Source of the DNA: Thermodesulfobacteriota bacterium
Lineage (GTDB): Bacteria > Desulfobacterota > Desulfomonilia > Desulfomonilales > Desulfomonilaceae
Direction: 5' to 3'
DNA length: 7,904 nucleotides
Assembly: GCA_030837305.1 (NCBI GenBank)
Contig: JAUPKT010000194.1
Location: 1-7,904 of the forward strand
Shown here: one piece after another, positions 1 through 7,267 of the stretch
How the letters are laid out: each line of letters begins with the position of its first letter
How positions within the stretch are numbered: the first letter of the stretch is position 1
Notes under the pieces: generated by a model
The model's input: the letters and a program-made list of their open reading frames with translations, nothing else
What the model was told of the DNA's origin: nothing
Databases searched by the model: none
Position numbers and translations under genes: made by a program

Positions 1-1488
1 ACGGATCTTGCGTTACAAACTGAGTTGAATGATGACCAGAGGGAGTACCTATCGGCAGTCAAAGAGTCTGCGGAGGCTCTTTTAACCCTAATTAACTACA
101 TCCTCGATTTTTCCAAATTTGAGGCCGGTACGTTTGAACTTGCACTGGTGGATCTCAGATTTCGGGATTTCTTGACACGAGCGGTGACCACTCTGAATGT
201 TCAGGCTCGGTCGAAAGGCTTGGCCCTTGTGACGGAGGTATCTCTGGAGGTCCCCGATTTCCTTGTAGGAGATCCGGGCGCATTGAGACAGATCCTCATG
301 AATCTTATCGGCAACGGCATAAAGTTTACCGAACGGGGGGAGGTAGCCGTAAAAGTCCGTTTAGAGAAGGCCGCGGAAAATCAAGTCGTACTCCATTTTG
401 TCGTCATTGACTCAGGGATCGGAATCAAGCCGGAGGAAACAACAAGAATTTTTGAACGTTTCCAACAGGCTGACGGGTCCATGACTCGGAAATACGGAGG
501 CACGGGACTCGGTTTGTCAATTTCGAACAAACTCATTCGGATGATGGATGGCGACATCTGGGTGGAGAGTGAAGTTGGACAGGGGAGCAAGTTCCATTTC
601 CTTGTCTCCTTGGGAATTCAAAGAGATGTTACTCCTGCAGGGGCAGCGGGGCCACCGAGCCTCAAGGATGTCAGAACACTCGTCGTTGACGATGATAAGA
701 ATAACAGATCTCTCCTGGAAACCATGTGCTCCAGATGGGGCATGAGGCCCACATCGGCTGAAACCGCGATCGAAGCCCTCAATGTGATAGAAGAAGCCAA
801 GAACCTGGGACAACCCTTTGAAATTGTTATCACCGACCATATGATGCCCGGAATGGATGGGTTCCAGTTCGCCCGTACGATTAAAGAGAGAGATCTTGGT
901 GAGTCTGACTTGAAAGTCATCATACTCACGTCAATGGGAACCAGAGGAGATGCAGCGCGATGCACGCAGTTAGGCATTTCGGCTTACCTGCTCAAACCTG
1001 TAAATGAATTCGAGCTTCTGGATGCAGTCTTACATACCATCAAACAACCGGCCGAGGCGGATGGCCAGAAGGTTCTCATTACAAGGCACTCCCTGCGGGA
1101 GAACAAGAAGAACCTCGAGATCTTGCTTGTGGAAGACAACAGGATAAATCAAGTACTTGCCCAAAGAATCTTGGAAAAGTGGGGGCACAAGGTTCACGTG
1201 TGCAACAATGGTCTCGAAGCGGTCAATGTCCTTGAACAGCGAACATTCGATCTCGTTCTCATGGACTTGGAGATGCCGGAAATGGACGGGTTGCAGGCGA
1301 CTCGAACAATTAGAGACCGAGAGCGCATTATAGGAGGACACATACCTATTTTCGCCATGACGGCCTATGCGAGGGATTCAGACAAGAAAAGATGTCTCGA
1401 CGCAGGAATGGACGGATATGTGTCAAAACCAATTAATATTCAAGAACTTTTTCAGACAATTGAGACTCTGATAAAGGAGGATGGCTAA
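1..1488 (+). CDS. Hybrid sensor histidine kinase with two receiver domains (5' truncated)
   Basis: The reading frame is open from base 1, so the TTG at 25 is not the true start and the N-terminal sensor part lies outside the window. The first residues (TDLALQTELNDDQREYL, then ILDFSKFEAG) match the part of a HisKA dimerisation domain just after the H-box, so the phospho-accepting His is missing only because of the window edge. A HATPase_c domain follows at about 280-615: N-box around MNLIGNGIKFTE, G1 box DSGIGI (409-426) and G2 box GGTGLGL (496-516). Receiver 1 spans about 670-1040 with its acidic pair in VVDDD, phospho-Asp at 835-837 (ITDHMMPGMDG), ILTSMG and LLKP. Receiver 2 spans about 1117-1475 with VEDN, phospho-Asp at 1264-1266 (LMDLEMPEMDG), AMTAYA and VSKP. 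Both receivers keep all key residues. There is no Hpt or DNA-binding domain, so output is probably via phosphorelay or protein contact. The signal is unknown. Confidence 0.95.
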   Translation, partial: TDLALQTELNDDQREYLSAVKESAEALLTLINYILDFSKFEAGTFELALVDLRFRDFLTRAVTTLNVQARSKGLALVTEVSLEVPDFLVGDPGALRQILMNLIGNGIKFTERGEVAVKVRLEKAAENQVVLHFVVIDSGIGIKPEETTRIFERFQQADGSMTRKYGGTGLGLSISNKLIRMMDGDIWVESEVGQGSKFHFLVSLGIQRDVTPAGAAGPPSLKDVRTLVVDDDKNNRSLLETMCSRWGMRPTSAETAIEALNVIEEAKNLGQPFEIVITDHMMPGMDGFQFARTIKERDLGESDLKVIILTSMGTRGDAARCTQLGISAYLLKPVNEFELLDAVLHTIKQPAEADGQKVLITRHSLRENKKNLEILLVEDNRINQVLAQRILEKWGHKVHVCNNGLEAVNVLEQRTFDLVLMDLEMPEMDGLQATRTIRDRERIIGGHIPIFAMTAYARDSDKKRCLDAGMDGYVSKPINIQELFQTIETLIKEDG

Positions 1489-1618
1489 CATACTTTTCTT
1501 CAGAGTGCCGCGAGAGGCAGTGGATCACTCTCAGGAGTCGACAGAAGAGGTGGGCAATAATTATTTCTCAATAATCCTCATATATTTCAATCAGTCAGTC
1601 CAGATACATGGACTTTCG

Positions 1619-1647
1619 TTGACAAAAACTACATATTAAATTATAAT
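1619..1647 (+). promoter_or_regulatory. Consensus sigma-70 promoter for the lipoprotein gene
   Basis: A perfect -35 hexamer TTGACA (1619-1624) and a perfect -10 hexamer TATAAT (1642-1647) are separated by exactly 17 bp. The DNA upstream (about 1556-1595) is AT-rich and could act as an UP element. Transcription would begin near 1654, giving a leader of about 60 nt before the ATG at 1716. It lies in the 227-bp gap after the histidine kinase, in which I see no convincing gene and no terminator with a U-tract. It implies strong housekeeping expression of the lipoprotein independent of the kinase gene. Confidence 0.8.
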
Positions 1648-1701
1648 TACAAACGAGTACTGTTATATTCTTCGTCCCAACTCAATGTTGTAACCTAGTC
1701 C

Positions 1702-1706
1702 GAGGA
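1702..1706 (+). promoter_or_regulatory. Ribosome binding site of the coiled-coil lipoprotein
   Basis: GAGGA lies 9 nt before the ATG at 1716. It supports this start, which also puts a complete lipoprotein signal peptide at the N-terminus. Confidence 0.6.
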
Positions 1707-1715
1707 ACTTTTGCC

Positions 1716-2903
1716 ATGAATCGGTCCTTTTACATCATGATCACGCTCGCTGTCTTGGTGCTGGGTCTCATGGGATGTAGCGCCGACTCTCAGAAAACAA
1801 CAGTTTCTGAAAGTGCTCCCAACCAAAAACTCATGGTTGATCTACAGGACACTATCGCTCAGTCAAGAGACAATTTGGAAAAGGAGAAGGAACGCAACGC
1901 GGAGTTGATGAAGCGCGTGCAATCATTGTTGGAGGGGCTAACAGAGGCGGAGAAACGGTTCAGCAGCCTTCAAAAGGGCGAGGCGGGAGACATCTCCCCG
2001 GAGGTTGAGCGGAAGAGGATCGAATTGATGGGAGCCAAGGCTCTGGCGGAATTTAGGGCGGAGCAATTCAGACAAAGGCTGGATGAATTGGGGAAAGACC
2101 TTGACGAAAAAGAGAAGGAATTGGAGACCATTCGCAAAAATACTGTTGAGAAGGACGCCGAGGTTCAGGAATTGCGAAAAGCCATAGACGAGATCCAGCA
2201 AGCGGAAAAGACCAGGACCCAGGAACTGAGTGCGCGGCTCGAACAGATAACCCGTGATCTGGAAGAAAGGACGACTGTAGCGAACCAATTCAAAAAAGAT
2301 TTGGACGAGAAAAACGAGTTGCTCGTGACATTGAAAAACGCCGTGGCCGATGCATCCAAACTTAAAGCGAATGCAGAGTCAGAGATTGCCCGATTGCAAA
2401 ATGAATTAAATGAGGTGAGCAAGCAGTTGCAGGCCTCGCAGTCTTTGGCGGCTCAGCAGGCCCAAGACCTCACGGTGGCCGGCAATCGGATTGGGCAATG
2501 TCAGCAGGAGGTCCAGAGGCTGGTCGTGGAAGTTCAGACGTGGCAGGAAGAAACCCAGCGAGCACAGCAGGAAACCGAGAAAATAAAAGTGATCGCTCAG
2601 GGATGGGCGGAGCATGCCGAACAGTTCAAGACAGATCTGGAGCGGTCACGACAGGAAGCGGAGCAATTTAAAGCCGAAGCCAATAGATCCCGAGACGAGA
2701 TAGTCGCGTTCCGCGTGGAGACTGATCGGGCTCGTCAAGAAGCACAAGACTTGAGAACCAGAGTATGGGAACTCTCCTTGAAATTACAGGCCGTGGAGGC
2801 GAAACTACAGAGTCAGGAGGCTGACAAACAGTCCAGCGTTGACAAGTTGCTTGAACACCCCGTGGTCACTCAGGAAAGGGACCCGGTTTCAAATCTTTAT
2901 TAG
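1716..2903 (+). CDS. Coiled-coil lipoprotein of unknown function
   Basis: The 395-residue product starts with a type II (lipoprotein) signal peptide: short basic n-region (MNR), hydrophobic core about residues 6-18 and lipobox LMGC with the lipidated Cys at position 21. Ser at +2 (no Asp) suggests outer-membrane sorting by the E. coli rule, which may not hold here. From about residue 40 to 380 the chain is almost entirely Glu/Gln/Lys/Arg/Ala/Leu-rich with heptad spacing, very low in Pro and Gly, so a long helical coiled coil projecting into the periplasm is expected. Residues 302-343 hold three consecutive 14-residue units (two heptads each). The C-terminus is short and polar and ends in an aromatic residue (SNLY). 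I see no enzymatic motif or peptidoglycan-binding domain. Similarity to SMC- or tropomyosin-like proteins would be compositional only. It is transcribed alone from the promoter at 1619-1647. A structural or envelope-spacer role is inference. Confidence 0.85.
   Translation: MNRSFYIMITLAVLVLGLMGCSADSQKTTVSESAPNQKLMVDLQDTIAQSRDNLEKEKERNAELMKRVQSLLEGLTEAEKRFSSLQKGEAGDISPEVERKRIELMGAKALAEFRAEQFRQRLDELGKDLDEKEKELETIRKNTVEKDAEVQELRKAIDEIQQAEKTRTQELSARLEQITRDLEERTTVANQFKKDLDEKNELLVTLKNAVADASKLKANAESEIARLQNELNEVSKQLQASQSLAAQQAQDLTVAGNRIGQCQQEVQRLVVEVQTWQEETQRAQQETEKIKVIAQGWAEHAEQFKTDLERSRQEAEQFKAEANRSRDEIVAFRVETDRARQEAQDLRTRVWELSLKLQAVEAKLQSQEADKQSSVDKLLEHPVVTQERDPVSNLY
2619..2744 (+). repeat. Three tandem 14-residue (42-bp) repeats in the lipoprotein coiled coil
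   Basis: Codons 302-315, 316-329 and 330-343 read EQFKTDLERSRQEA, EQFKAEANRSRDEI and VAFRVETDRARQEA. They share the pattern x-x-F-[KR]-x-[ED]-x-x-R-[SA]-R-[QD]-E-[AI]. Each unit is two heptads long. The DNA copies have diverged, so the duplication is old or protein-level selection keeps the pattern. Confidence 0.7.
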
Positions 2904-2955
2904 GAGGCATATCACCGGGTGCCTCGCAACCTGGAAACAAGCTTTCTCCAGGTTG
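2904..2955. terminator. Two adjacent hairpins at the convergent lipoprotein/HIT junction
   Basis: Hairpin A pairs GAGGCA (2904-2909) with TGCCTC (2920-2925) around a 10-nt loop. Hairpin B pairs CAACCTGGA (2927-2935) with TCCAGGTTG (2947-2955) around an 11-nt loop. They begin one base after the lipoprotein stop codon and lie where the opposite-strand HIT frame ends, so a shared bidirectional terminator is the natural reading. Neither hairpin is followed by a clear T-run on either strand, so intrinsic termination may be weak, or they may act as 3'-end protecting structures. Confidence 0.5.
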
Positions 2956-3322
2956 TTGCTAATACTATTGCTCCCGTTATGAGAAACGTTCCCAGGTCTC
3001 GCCCTGCGGTTAAGTGGGCATGTAAATGAAAAACGACCTGGCCTCCCCCTCTGTTCACGTTGATCGAGAAACGATAGCCTGAGTCTGCAACACCCAGTTT
3101 TTGAGCCACAATTCGCGCCGCATGCCCCATATCAGAGAGAATGGGGTCATTCATGGGGATGTCGTTCAACGTAGCAATGTGGTTTCTCGGTACTATAAGC
3201 ACGTGGACGGGGGAAACTGGTCTGGCGTCCCAAAATGCCGTAACCTTTTCGTCTTCATAGATTATCTTCGCCGGTATCTTTCGCTCTATGATTGCACAAA
3301 AAATGCAGTTCCCGGTTCCCAA
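2912..3322 (-). CDS. HIT-family nucleotide hydrolase/transferase
   Basis: The 136-residue product has the N-terminal CIFC pair (Cys6, Cys9), the block [17 protein letters not shown], and the HIT triad H99-L-H101-A-H103 preceded by GGGQVVF. In this family (Hint-like hydrolases acting on AMP-lysine-type or dinucleotide substrates) the middle His is the nucleophile. Cys6, Cys9, His48 and His99 are the usual zinc ligands where zinc is present. The start is TTG; no upstream in-frame ATG exists before the etfA stop, and GGAAAGGA (3335-3342) lies about 12 nt ahead. It starts 28 bp after etfA ends and is probably co-transcribed with it. The normal domain ends around residue 111 (AGRDLG). The remaining 25 residues are a hydrophobic stretch ([13 protein letters not shown]) followed by a basic tail ([11 protein letters not shown]), encoded across the junction hairpins and unlike the usual short WPPG-type ending. 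The substrate is unknown. Confidence 0.88.
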   Translation of the reverse strand: MGTGNCIFCAIIERKIPAKIIYEDEKVTAFWDARPVSPVHVLIVPRNHIATLNDIPMNDPILSDMGHAARIVAQKLGVADSGYRFSINVNRGGGQVVFHLHAHLTAGRDLGTFLITGAIVLATTWRKLVSRLRGTR

Positions 3323-3350
3323 TTCCCTTGCCGGTCCTTTCCTTTTCCCT

Positions 3351-4328
3351 CTACTTCCGGGATTGCTCGATCTTTTCTTGGAGGAGAGGTGCTATCTCGT
3401 TGACGTCGCCTACTACTCCATACTGTGCGACTCGAAAAATTGGTGCCTTGGGATCCTTGTTGACTGCCACGATAAGGGGCGAACCTTTTATTCCACCAAG
3501 ATGCTGGAATGCGCCGCTGATGCCGAGGGCAAGATAGACCTTGGGTTTAACCTCCACACCTGACGTCCCCACCTGGTGATATTTGGGCAATAGATTCTTA
3601 TCCACGATGGGGCGCGAACACGCCAGGACACCACCCATGGTCTCCGCCAGGGATTCGAACACAGACATGTCGGGTTCGTCCCCGATCCCACGACCAACAG
3701 AGACGATAATATCCGCAGCGGCTATATCAACATCACCCTTTTCCGCTTCCACATAACCTAGGAACCGCTTCTTGAGAGAAATACCACCCAGAGGAGAAGC
3801 CGGTTTTTCCACAGTGCCGCTCCCCTGACCCGATGGAACGAAGGTAAAAGCCCCGCCACGCAAGGTGACCACCACGTTGTCGGCATTCTTAAATGAAATA
3901 AGGGTGTTTACCTTATAGCTGTATTTCTGTCTCAAAGCACGGACTTGCCCTTCCATCACTTCCAAGCCGAAACAATCAGTAGCCAAAGCAGCGTCGAGTT
4001 TTACAGACAAGCCTGGAGCCAAATCCAGGATGGAATTGGAATTGCCCATGACGAGAACAAAAGGGCTCCGATCCTTCATGAGGAGCGCAAGGGTTTGTAT
4101 GACCGCGTCTGAGTTGAGAGTCTCGAATGCCTTGTCTTCGATTGCGATAACCTTTTGGCACTCAGCAGCCATTTTTGCAGCCATTTCATCCACTTTGTCA
4201 GCAAGGAGTATCCCGATGCACTGACTCCCCAATTCTGCGGCAAGTTTTCGGCCGGCAGCCATCGCTTCCCACGTAGTATCGCGCAACTGTTGCTTGCGAT
4301 GCTCGGCGAGAACATACACGTCTTTCAT
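3351..4328 (-). CDS. etfA: Electron transfer flavoprotein, alpha subunit
   Basis: EtfA binds the electron-carrying FAD of the EtfAB heterodimer, which takes electrons from acyl-CoA dehydrogenases and related flavoenzymes in the cytoplasm. At 325 residues it has the usual full length. The N-terminal half is the alpha/beta domain ([11 protein letters not shown] onward). The C-terminal half is the FAD domain: [18 protein letters not shown], the QVGTSG motif, and the ETF-alpha signature [15 protein letters not shown], followed by [13 protein letters not shown] and YGVVGDV. The ATG overlaps the etfB stop by 4 bp (ATGA), showing translational coupling, and a GGGGGG-type Shine-Dalgarno lies inside the end of etfB. 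The emo gene in the same cluster suggests that this ETF hands electrons to menaquinone. Whether it also bifurcates to NAD/ferredoxin cannot be decided from motifs I can read, but the quinone-reductase partner argues against it. Confidence 0.97.
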   Translation of the reverse strand: MKDVYVLAEHRKQQLRDTTWEAMAAGRKLAAELGSQCIGILLADKVDEMAAKMAAECQKVIAIEDKAFETLNSDAVIQTLALLMKDRSPFVLVMGNSNSILDLAPGLSVKLDAALATDCFGLEVMEGQVRALRQKYSYKVNTLISFKNADNVVVTLRGGAFTFVPSGQGSGTVEKPASPLGGISLKKRFLGYVEAEKGDVDIAAADIIVSVGRGIGDEPDMSVFESLAETMGGVLACSRPIVDKNLLPKYHQVGTSGVEVKPKVYLALGISGAFQHLGGIKGSPLIVAVNKDPKAPIFRVAQYGVVGDVNEIAPLLQEKIEQSRK

Positions 4329-5119
4329 GCGGCAATACCCCCCTTCTCTTTGAGGATTTCCACAAGCCGAACGGCTACTTCTTCGGGAGATCCTTTAAGT
4401 ATTTCAGCGCCCTCGCCCTCCGGTGGCAGATAGGCCTGCTCAATGGCCACCCGAGACCCGGCCGAACCTACCGAACTTTCCTCCAGGCCCAGGTCGTCAA
4501 GCCCTAACACCGGGATCTCGAGGGCGGCAACCTTGCGCACCGCCCGTATGGATACGAACCGAGGTTCGTTCAATCCTGTCGCCACAGCCAGCAATGCAGG
4601 GATGTTCATCTCGAGGGATTCGCCCAATCCCCCTTCCAATTCCCTGTTAAACTTGACGGTTGCGTCCTTGAACTCGATCTTTGAGACGAGAGTACTGCTT
4701 GGAATGTCCAGCATGGCAGCAAGCATTCCCCCGACCTGACCGCCTCCATCGTCGTCGGCAAGGGTTCCAGTCAGAATTACGTCATGTGGTTTGTCTTTGA
4801 TAAATTTGGCCAATATCGCAGCCACAGCATAACCGTCCGAGCCTTCCATACTATCGTCCCAGATCTGAAAGGCCTCGTCGGCCCCTCGGGCCAGACTTTC
4901 TCTGAGCATTTCCTCAGAGTCTTCAGGAGCCACTGTCACCACAGTGACCTTACCTCCCTCTCTCTCCTTAATCTGAACAGCTTCCTCGATGGCAAACCTA
5001 TCCCAGTCGTTGATATCATAGTCCAGGTTGTCTTTCTTGATATCCGCTCCTGTTGAGTCTATGGCAAGGTCTGCCTCAGAAGTATCAGGGGTCCACTTTA
5101 TGCAAACGATAATGTTCAT
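4325..5119 (-). CDS. etfB: Electron transfer flavoprotein, beta subunit
   Basis: This is the 264-residue partner of EtfA. It normally carries AMP (or a second FAD in bifurcating forms) and contains the docking loop for dehydrogenases. Visible family features are the start MNIIVCIKWTPDT, the region YDINDWDRFAIEEA, the KVTVVTVAP strand, ESLARGADEA, the nucleotide loop LADDDGGGQVGGMLA, the RELEGGLGE strand, the block PALLAVATGLNEPRF, and the C-terminal EILKGSPEEVA. The loop reads DDDGGGQVG where many ETF-beta proteins have a DGDTGQVG-like sequence. The start is fixed by AGGGAGG at 5124-5130, 4 nt upstream. The gene lies 97 bp after emo and overlaps etfA by 4 bp. The 97-bp gap (5120-5216) shows no convincing promoter, terminator or coding region, so co-transcription with emo is likely. 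Confidence 0.97.
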   Translation of the reverse strand: MNIIVCIKWTPDTSEADLAIDSTGADIKKDNLDYDINDWDRFAIEEAVQIKEREGGKVTVVTVAPEDSEEMLRESLARGADEAFQIWDDSMEGSDGYAVAAILAKFIKDKPHDVILTGTLADDDGGGQVGGMLAAMLDIPSSTLVSKIEFKDATVKFNRELEGGLGESLEMNIPALLAVATGLNEPRFVSIRAVRKVAALEIPVLGLDDLGLEESSVGSAGSRVAIEQAYLPPEGEGAEILKGSPEEVAVRLVEILKEKGGIAA

Positions 5120-5123
5120 GTAT

Positions 5124-5130
5124 CCTCCCT
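5124..5130 (-). promoter_or_regulatory. Ribosome binding site of etfB
   Basis: AGGGAGG on the minus strand lies 4 nt before the ATG at 5119. The spacing is short but the match is strong, and it confirms the chosen start. Confidence 0.65.
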
Positions 5131-5216
5131 CAATCTCTAGGCATGTCAGGTTTTAAACCAGGCTCTGAAAAAAGGGAATTCATACGGATGGATGACCGTG
5201 AATCCTCCAAAGAATT

Positions 5217-7256
5217 CTACGAGGTCAGAGACTTGTCCACGATCTCCACCAGGTCAATGACCTCTATTTTTCCTTCATTCCCCGTTGTCTTCACGGCATC
5301 TTCCAGGTTGATCAGGCAGAAAGGACAAGCCGTAACAATCATCTGAGCCCCGATTTCCGCAGCCATCCGCACCCTGCGTTCGCCCATCCTCTCCTTCTCG
5401 TGTTCGCTTTCATACCACAGCAACAGCCCTCCTCCACTGCAGCAAAAGCTTCGAGAGAAAGACCGGGCCATTTCTCGATACCTTATGCCGGGGATATGTT
5501 TCAGAACAGTACGAGGGTCGTCATAAATGCCGTTATGTCTGCCCAGGTAGCACGGATCATGATACGTCACGATCCTGTCACCTACATAATTATTGTTGAG
5601 AGCGAGACGTCCTTCTCTGAGCAATCTCACAATAAGCTGACTTGCGTGGATTACCGGGAACTTAACGTGGTAGTCATTTTTTATGGCATTGAAGGCATGC
5701 GGATCAAACGCGACCATTTCTCGAAAGGATCTTGTAGAGAATACCTCCAAATTCTTTTCACAGATCTGTTCGAAGAGGCCCTCTTCCCCCAGGCGTCGAA
5801 CTTCGTTTCCCGAATCGGTTTCATCTTGCCCCAATATGCCGAAATCCAGACCTGCTCCTCCCATGATTCGAGCGAATGCTTTCGACATTTCTTGAATTCG
5901 AGGATCAAAGGACCCGCAACTGTCCACGAAAAAGAGGATGTCTGCTGAATCCCCCGCCTTAATTTCCCGCACGGTCACCCCGTCTATATCCTTTGCCCAT
6001 GACCCTCTTTTCGCTTTGTTGCCACCGTAGGCATTCCCCTTCTTCTTAATCTGTTGCATGGGCTTTTGGAGAGACTGGGGCAGATTCCCTTGGTCCAGAA
6101 GGTAACGGCGCATATCGACAATCTTGTCTATGTACTCAATAAATATTGGACATTCCTGCTCACAGGCACCGCAGGTCGTACAGGACCAGATTTCATCTTC
6201 TGAGATTACATCACCGGTGAATTTGATTTCTCCAGGATCGGGAGGTGTCCCGAGGATCGGGTAGTATTTGTATGCATAATCCCGTGCTTTGATACTGATC
6301 ATCTTGGGAGACAAAGGACGTCCGACGGCATTTGCCGGGCAATTGTCCGTGCATCTACCGCAATCAGCGCAGGAATAGAAATCCAAGACGTGCTTCCACG
6401 TAAAACTTTCGAATTTACCCACACCGATCTCAGGCAGATCCATCCACTCCTTCGTGTTCCAACTGACCGGTTTTATTTGGCCTTTGTTTAGATTGGCGAA
6501 GAACACGTTGGGAATGGCGGTAATAACATGAAAATGCTTGGATATGGGCAGGTAATTCAATAGACCGAAAAACACCAGGATATGAGCCCAGTATCCTGAA
6601 ATATGGACGGCGGACAAGGCGGATGAGCCCGCTGCCGGCATGAAGAACGAAGCAAGTGTGGCAGCCGGAAATAAATATGCCATTGTTTTTTCGGGCTGAG
6701 CTTTGACCGCGCTGCCGTCAAAAATCATGTCGGTTACCATAAGAGCCGACACCAAACCCAATATAATGAATGCCTCATATTCATGTCCTTGGGCACCGGG
6801 ATGCTCGTAACGAGCCGGACGGAAAACAGCCCTTCGGACCATGGCAACAATACAGACACCCAGCACAACCAATACTGTGTAATCCTTGATTATTTCATAA
6901 GCAAAACCCGCTCTGCCCGCTAGAAAAGGCAGGTGAAAAGATGAGGAAAAACCCAGTCCAATGAGCGTGAGGGATCGCAGAGAAAGGATCACAAACCCGG
7001 CGAAGAGAAGAATGTGGAGTGTTCCGGCACCGAGATAGCGAGGCTGCCTGAATTGGAGAAATCCGTAGATTAATGCTAATTTTAGTCTTTTCCCCACCTC
7101 GGATGATCTCGGATCAGGCATCAATTTCCTGAGGAGGTCAAGGCGGCGATACATGATGTAGGAAAATGAAGCCACGGCGACGACAAGAACCACAAGTGCT
7201 ATGGCAGGTGCAGGGATGCCGAGAATGGCAACATCGGCCGGCTCGTGAATGCTCAT
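5217..7256 (-). CDS. Membrane Fe-S oxidoreductase, EtfAB:menaquinone oxidoreductase (EMO)-like
   Basis: The 679-residue protein should carry electrons from reduced EtfAB to menaquinone at the cytoplasmic membrane. Residues 1-250 form a NarI/HdrE-like membrane part with about five to six helices (roughly 16-36, 76-99, 123-141, 162-180, 192-210, 220-238). Candidate haem-b ligands include His81, His218, His225 and His241/His243, in a typical H-x6-H ... PISKHFH arrangement. Two ferredoxin-type 4Fe-4S motifs follow: C296-x2-C299-x2-C302-x3-C306-P and C359-x2-C362-x2-C365-x3-C369-P. The C-terminal part is HdrD-like. Its second CCG domain has C569 (DPCYLGR), C605-C606 and C644-x2-C647 (CPFC). Its first CCG domain keeps only C447 (DSCGSFDPR): the expected CCG and CPHC are DSG (481-483) and DPHA (518-521). 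ATG 7256 is supported by GGGGAGG at 7268-7274. Neighbouring etfBA on the same strand supports the EMO call over a lactate- or glycerol-phosphate-type enzyme. HdrD-like function in another pathway is the alternative. Confidence 0.9.
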   Translation of the reverse strand: MSIHEPADVAILGIPAPAIALVVLVVAVASFSYIMYRRLDLLRKLMPDPRSSEVGKRLKLALIYGFLQFRQPRYLGAGTLHILLFAGFVILSLRSLTLIGLGFSSSFHLPFLAGRAGFAYEIIKDYTVLVVLGVCIVAMVRRAVFRPARYEHPGAQGHEYEAFIILGLVSALMVTDMIFDGSAVKAQPEKTMAYLFPAATLASFFMPAAGSSALSAVHISGYWAHILVFFGLLNYLPISKHFHVITAIPNVFFANLNKGQIKPVSWNTKEWMDLPEIGVGKFESFTWKHVLDFYSCADCGRCTDNCPANAVGRPLSPKMISIKARDYAYKYYPILGTPPDPGEIKFTGDVISEDEIWSCTTCGACEQECPIFIEYIDKIVDMRRYLLDQGNLPQSLQKPMQQIKKKGNAYGGNKAKRGSWAKDIDGVTVREIKAGDSADILFFVDSCGSFDPRIQEMSKAFARIMGGAGLDFGILGQDETDSGNEVRRLGEEGLFEQICEKNLEVFSTRSFREMVAFDPHAFNAIKNDYHVKFPVIHASQLIVRLLREGRLALNNNYVGDRIVTYHDPCYLGRHNGIYDDPRTVLKHIPGIRYREMARSFSRSFCCSGGGLLLWYESEHEKERMGERRVRMAAEIGAQMIVTACPFCLINLEDAVKTTGNEGKIEVIDLVEIVDKSLTS

Positions 7257-7267
7257 GAATTGTGAAA

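Noticed and set aside
517..977. Antisense frames of 107 and 119 codons opposite the histidine kinase
   Set aside because: Both mirror the HATPase and receiver domains, have no ribosome binding site or family match, and are shadows.
1503..1530. GAGTG...CACTC inverted repeat just after the kinase stop, as a terminator
   Set aside because: Stem of only 5 bp with an 18-nt interior and no T-run downstream.
3488..3697. Minus-strand 69-codon frame inside etfA
   Set aside because: It is an out-of-frame shadow of the conserved FAD-binding domain of EtfA.
4155..4739. Several plus-strand frames of 75-98 codons opposite etfA and etfB
   Set aside because: They overlap two confidently identified genes on the opposite strand and show no domain, start signal or conservation of their own.
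5150..5166. Short palindrome GGTTT-A-AAACC in the emo-etfB gap
   Set aside because: Arms of 5 bp with a 1-nt centre cannot form a stable hairpin, there is no T-run, and there is no second copy to suggest an operator.
5130..5183. 17-codon minus-strand frame between emo and etfB (starts MNSLFSEPG)
   Set aside because: The only Shine-Dalgarno-like GGAGG is 20 nt from its ATG and nothing about the peptide is recognisable, so it is likely chance.
5400..5948. 182-codon open frame on the plus strand antisense to the EMO-like gene
   Set aside because: It lies wholly opposite a well-supported coding region with conserved Cys and Gly motifs, has no recognisable domain, and its composition is what an antisense shadow would give.
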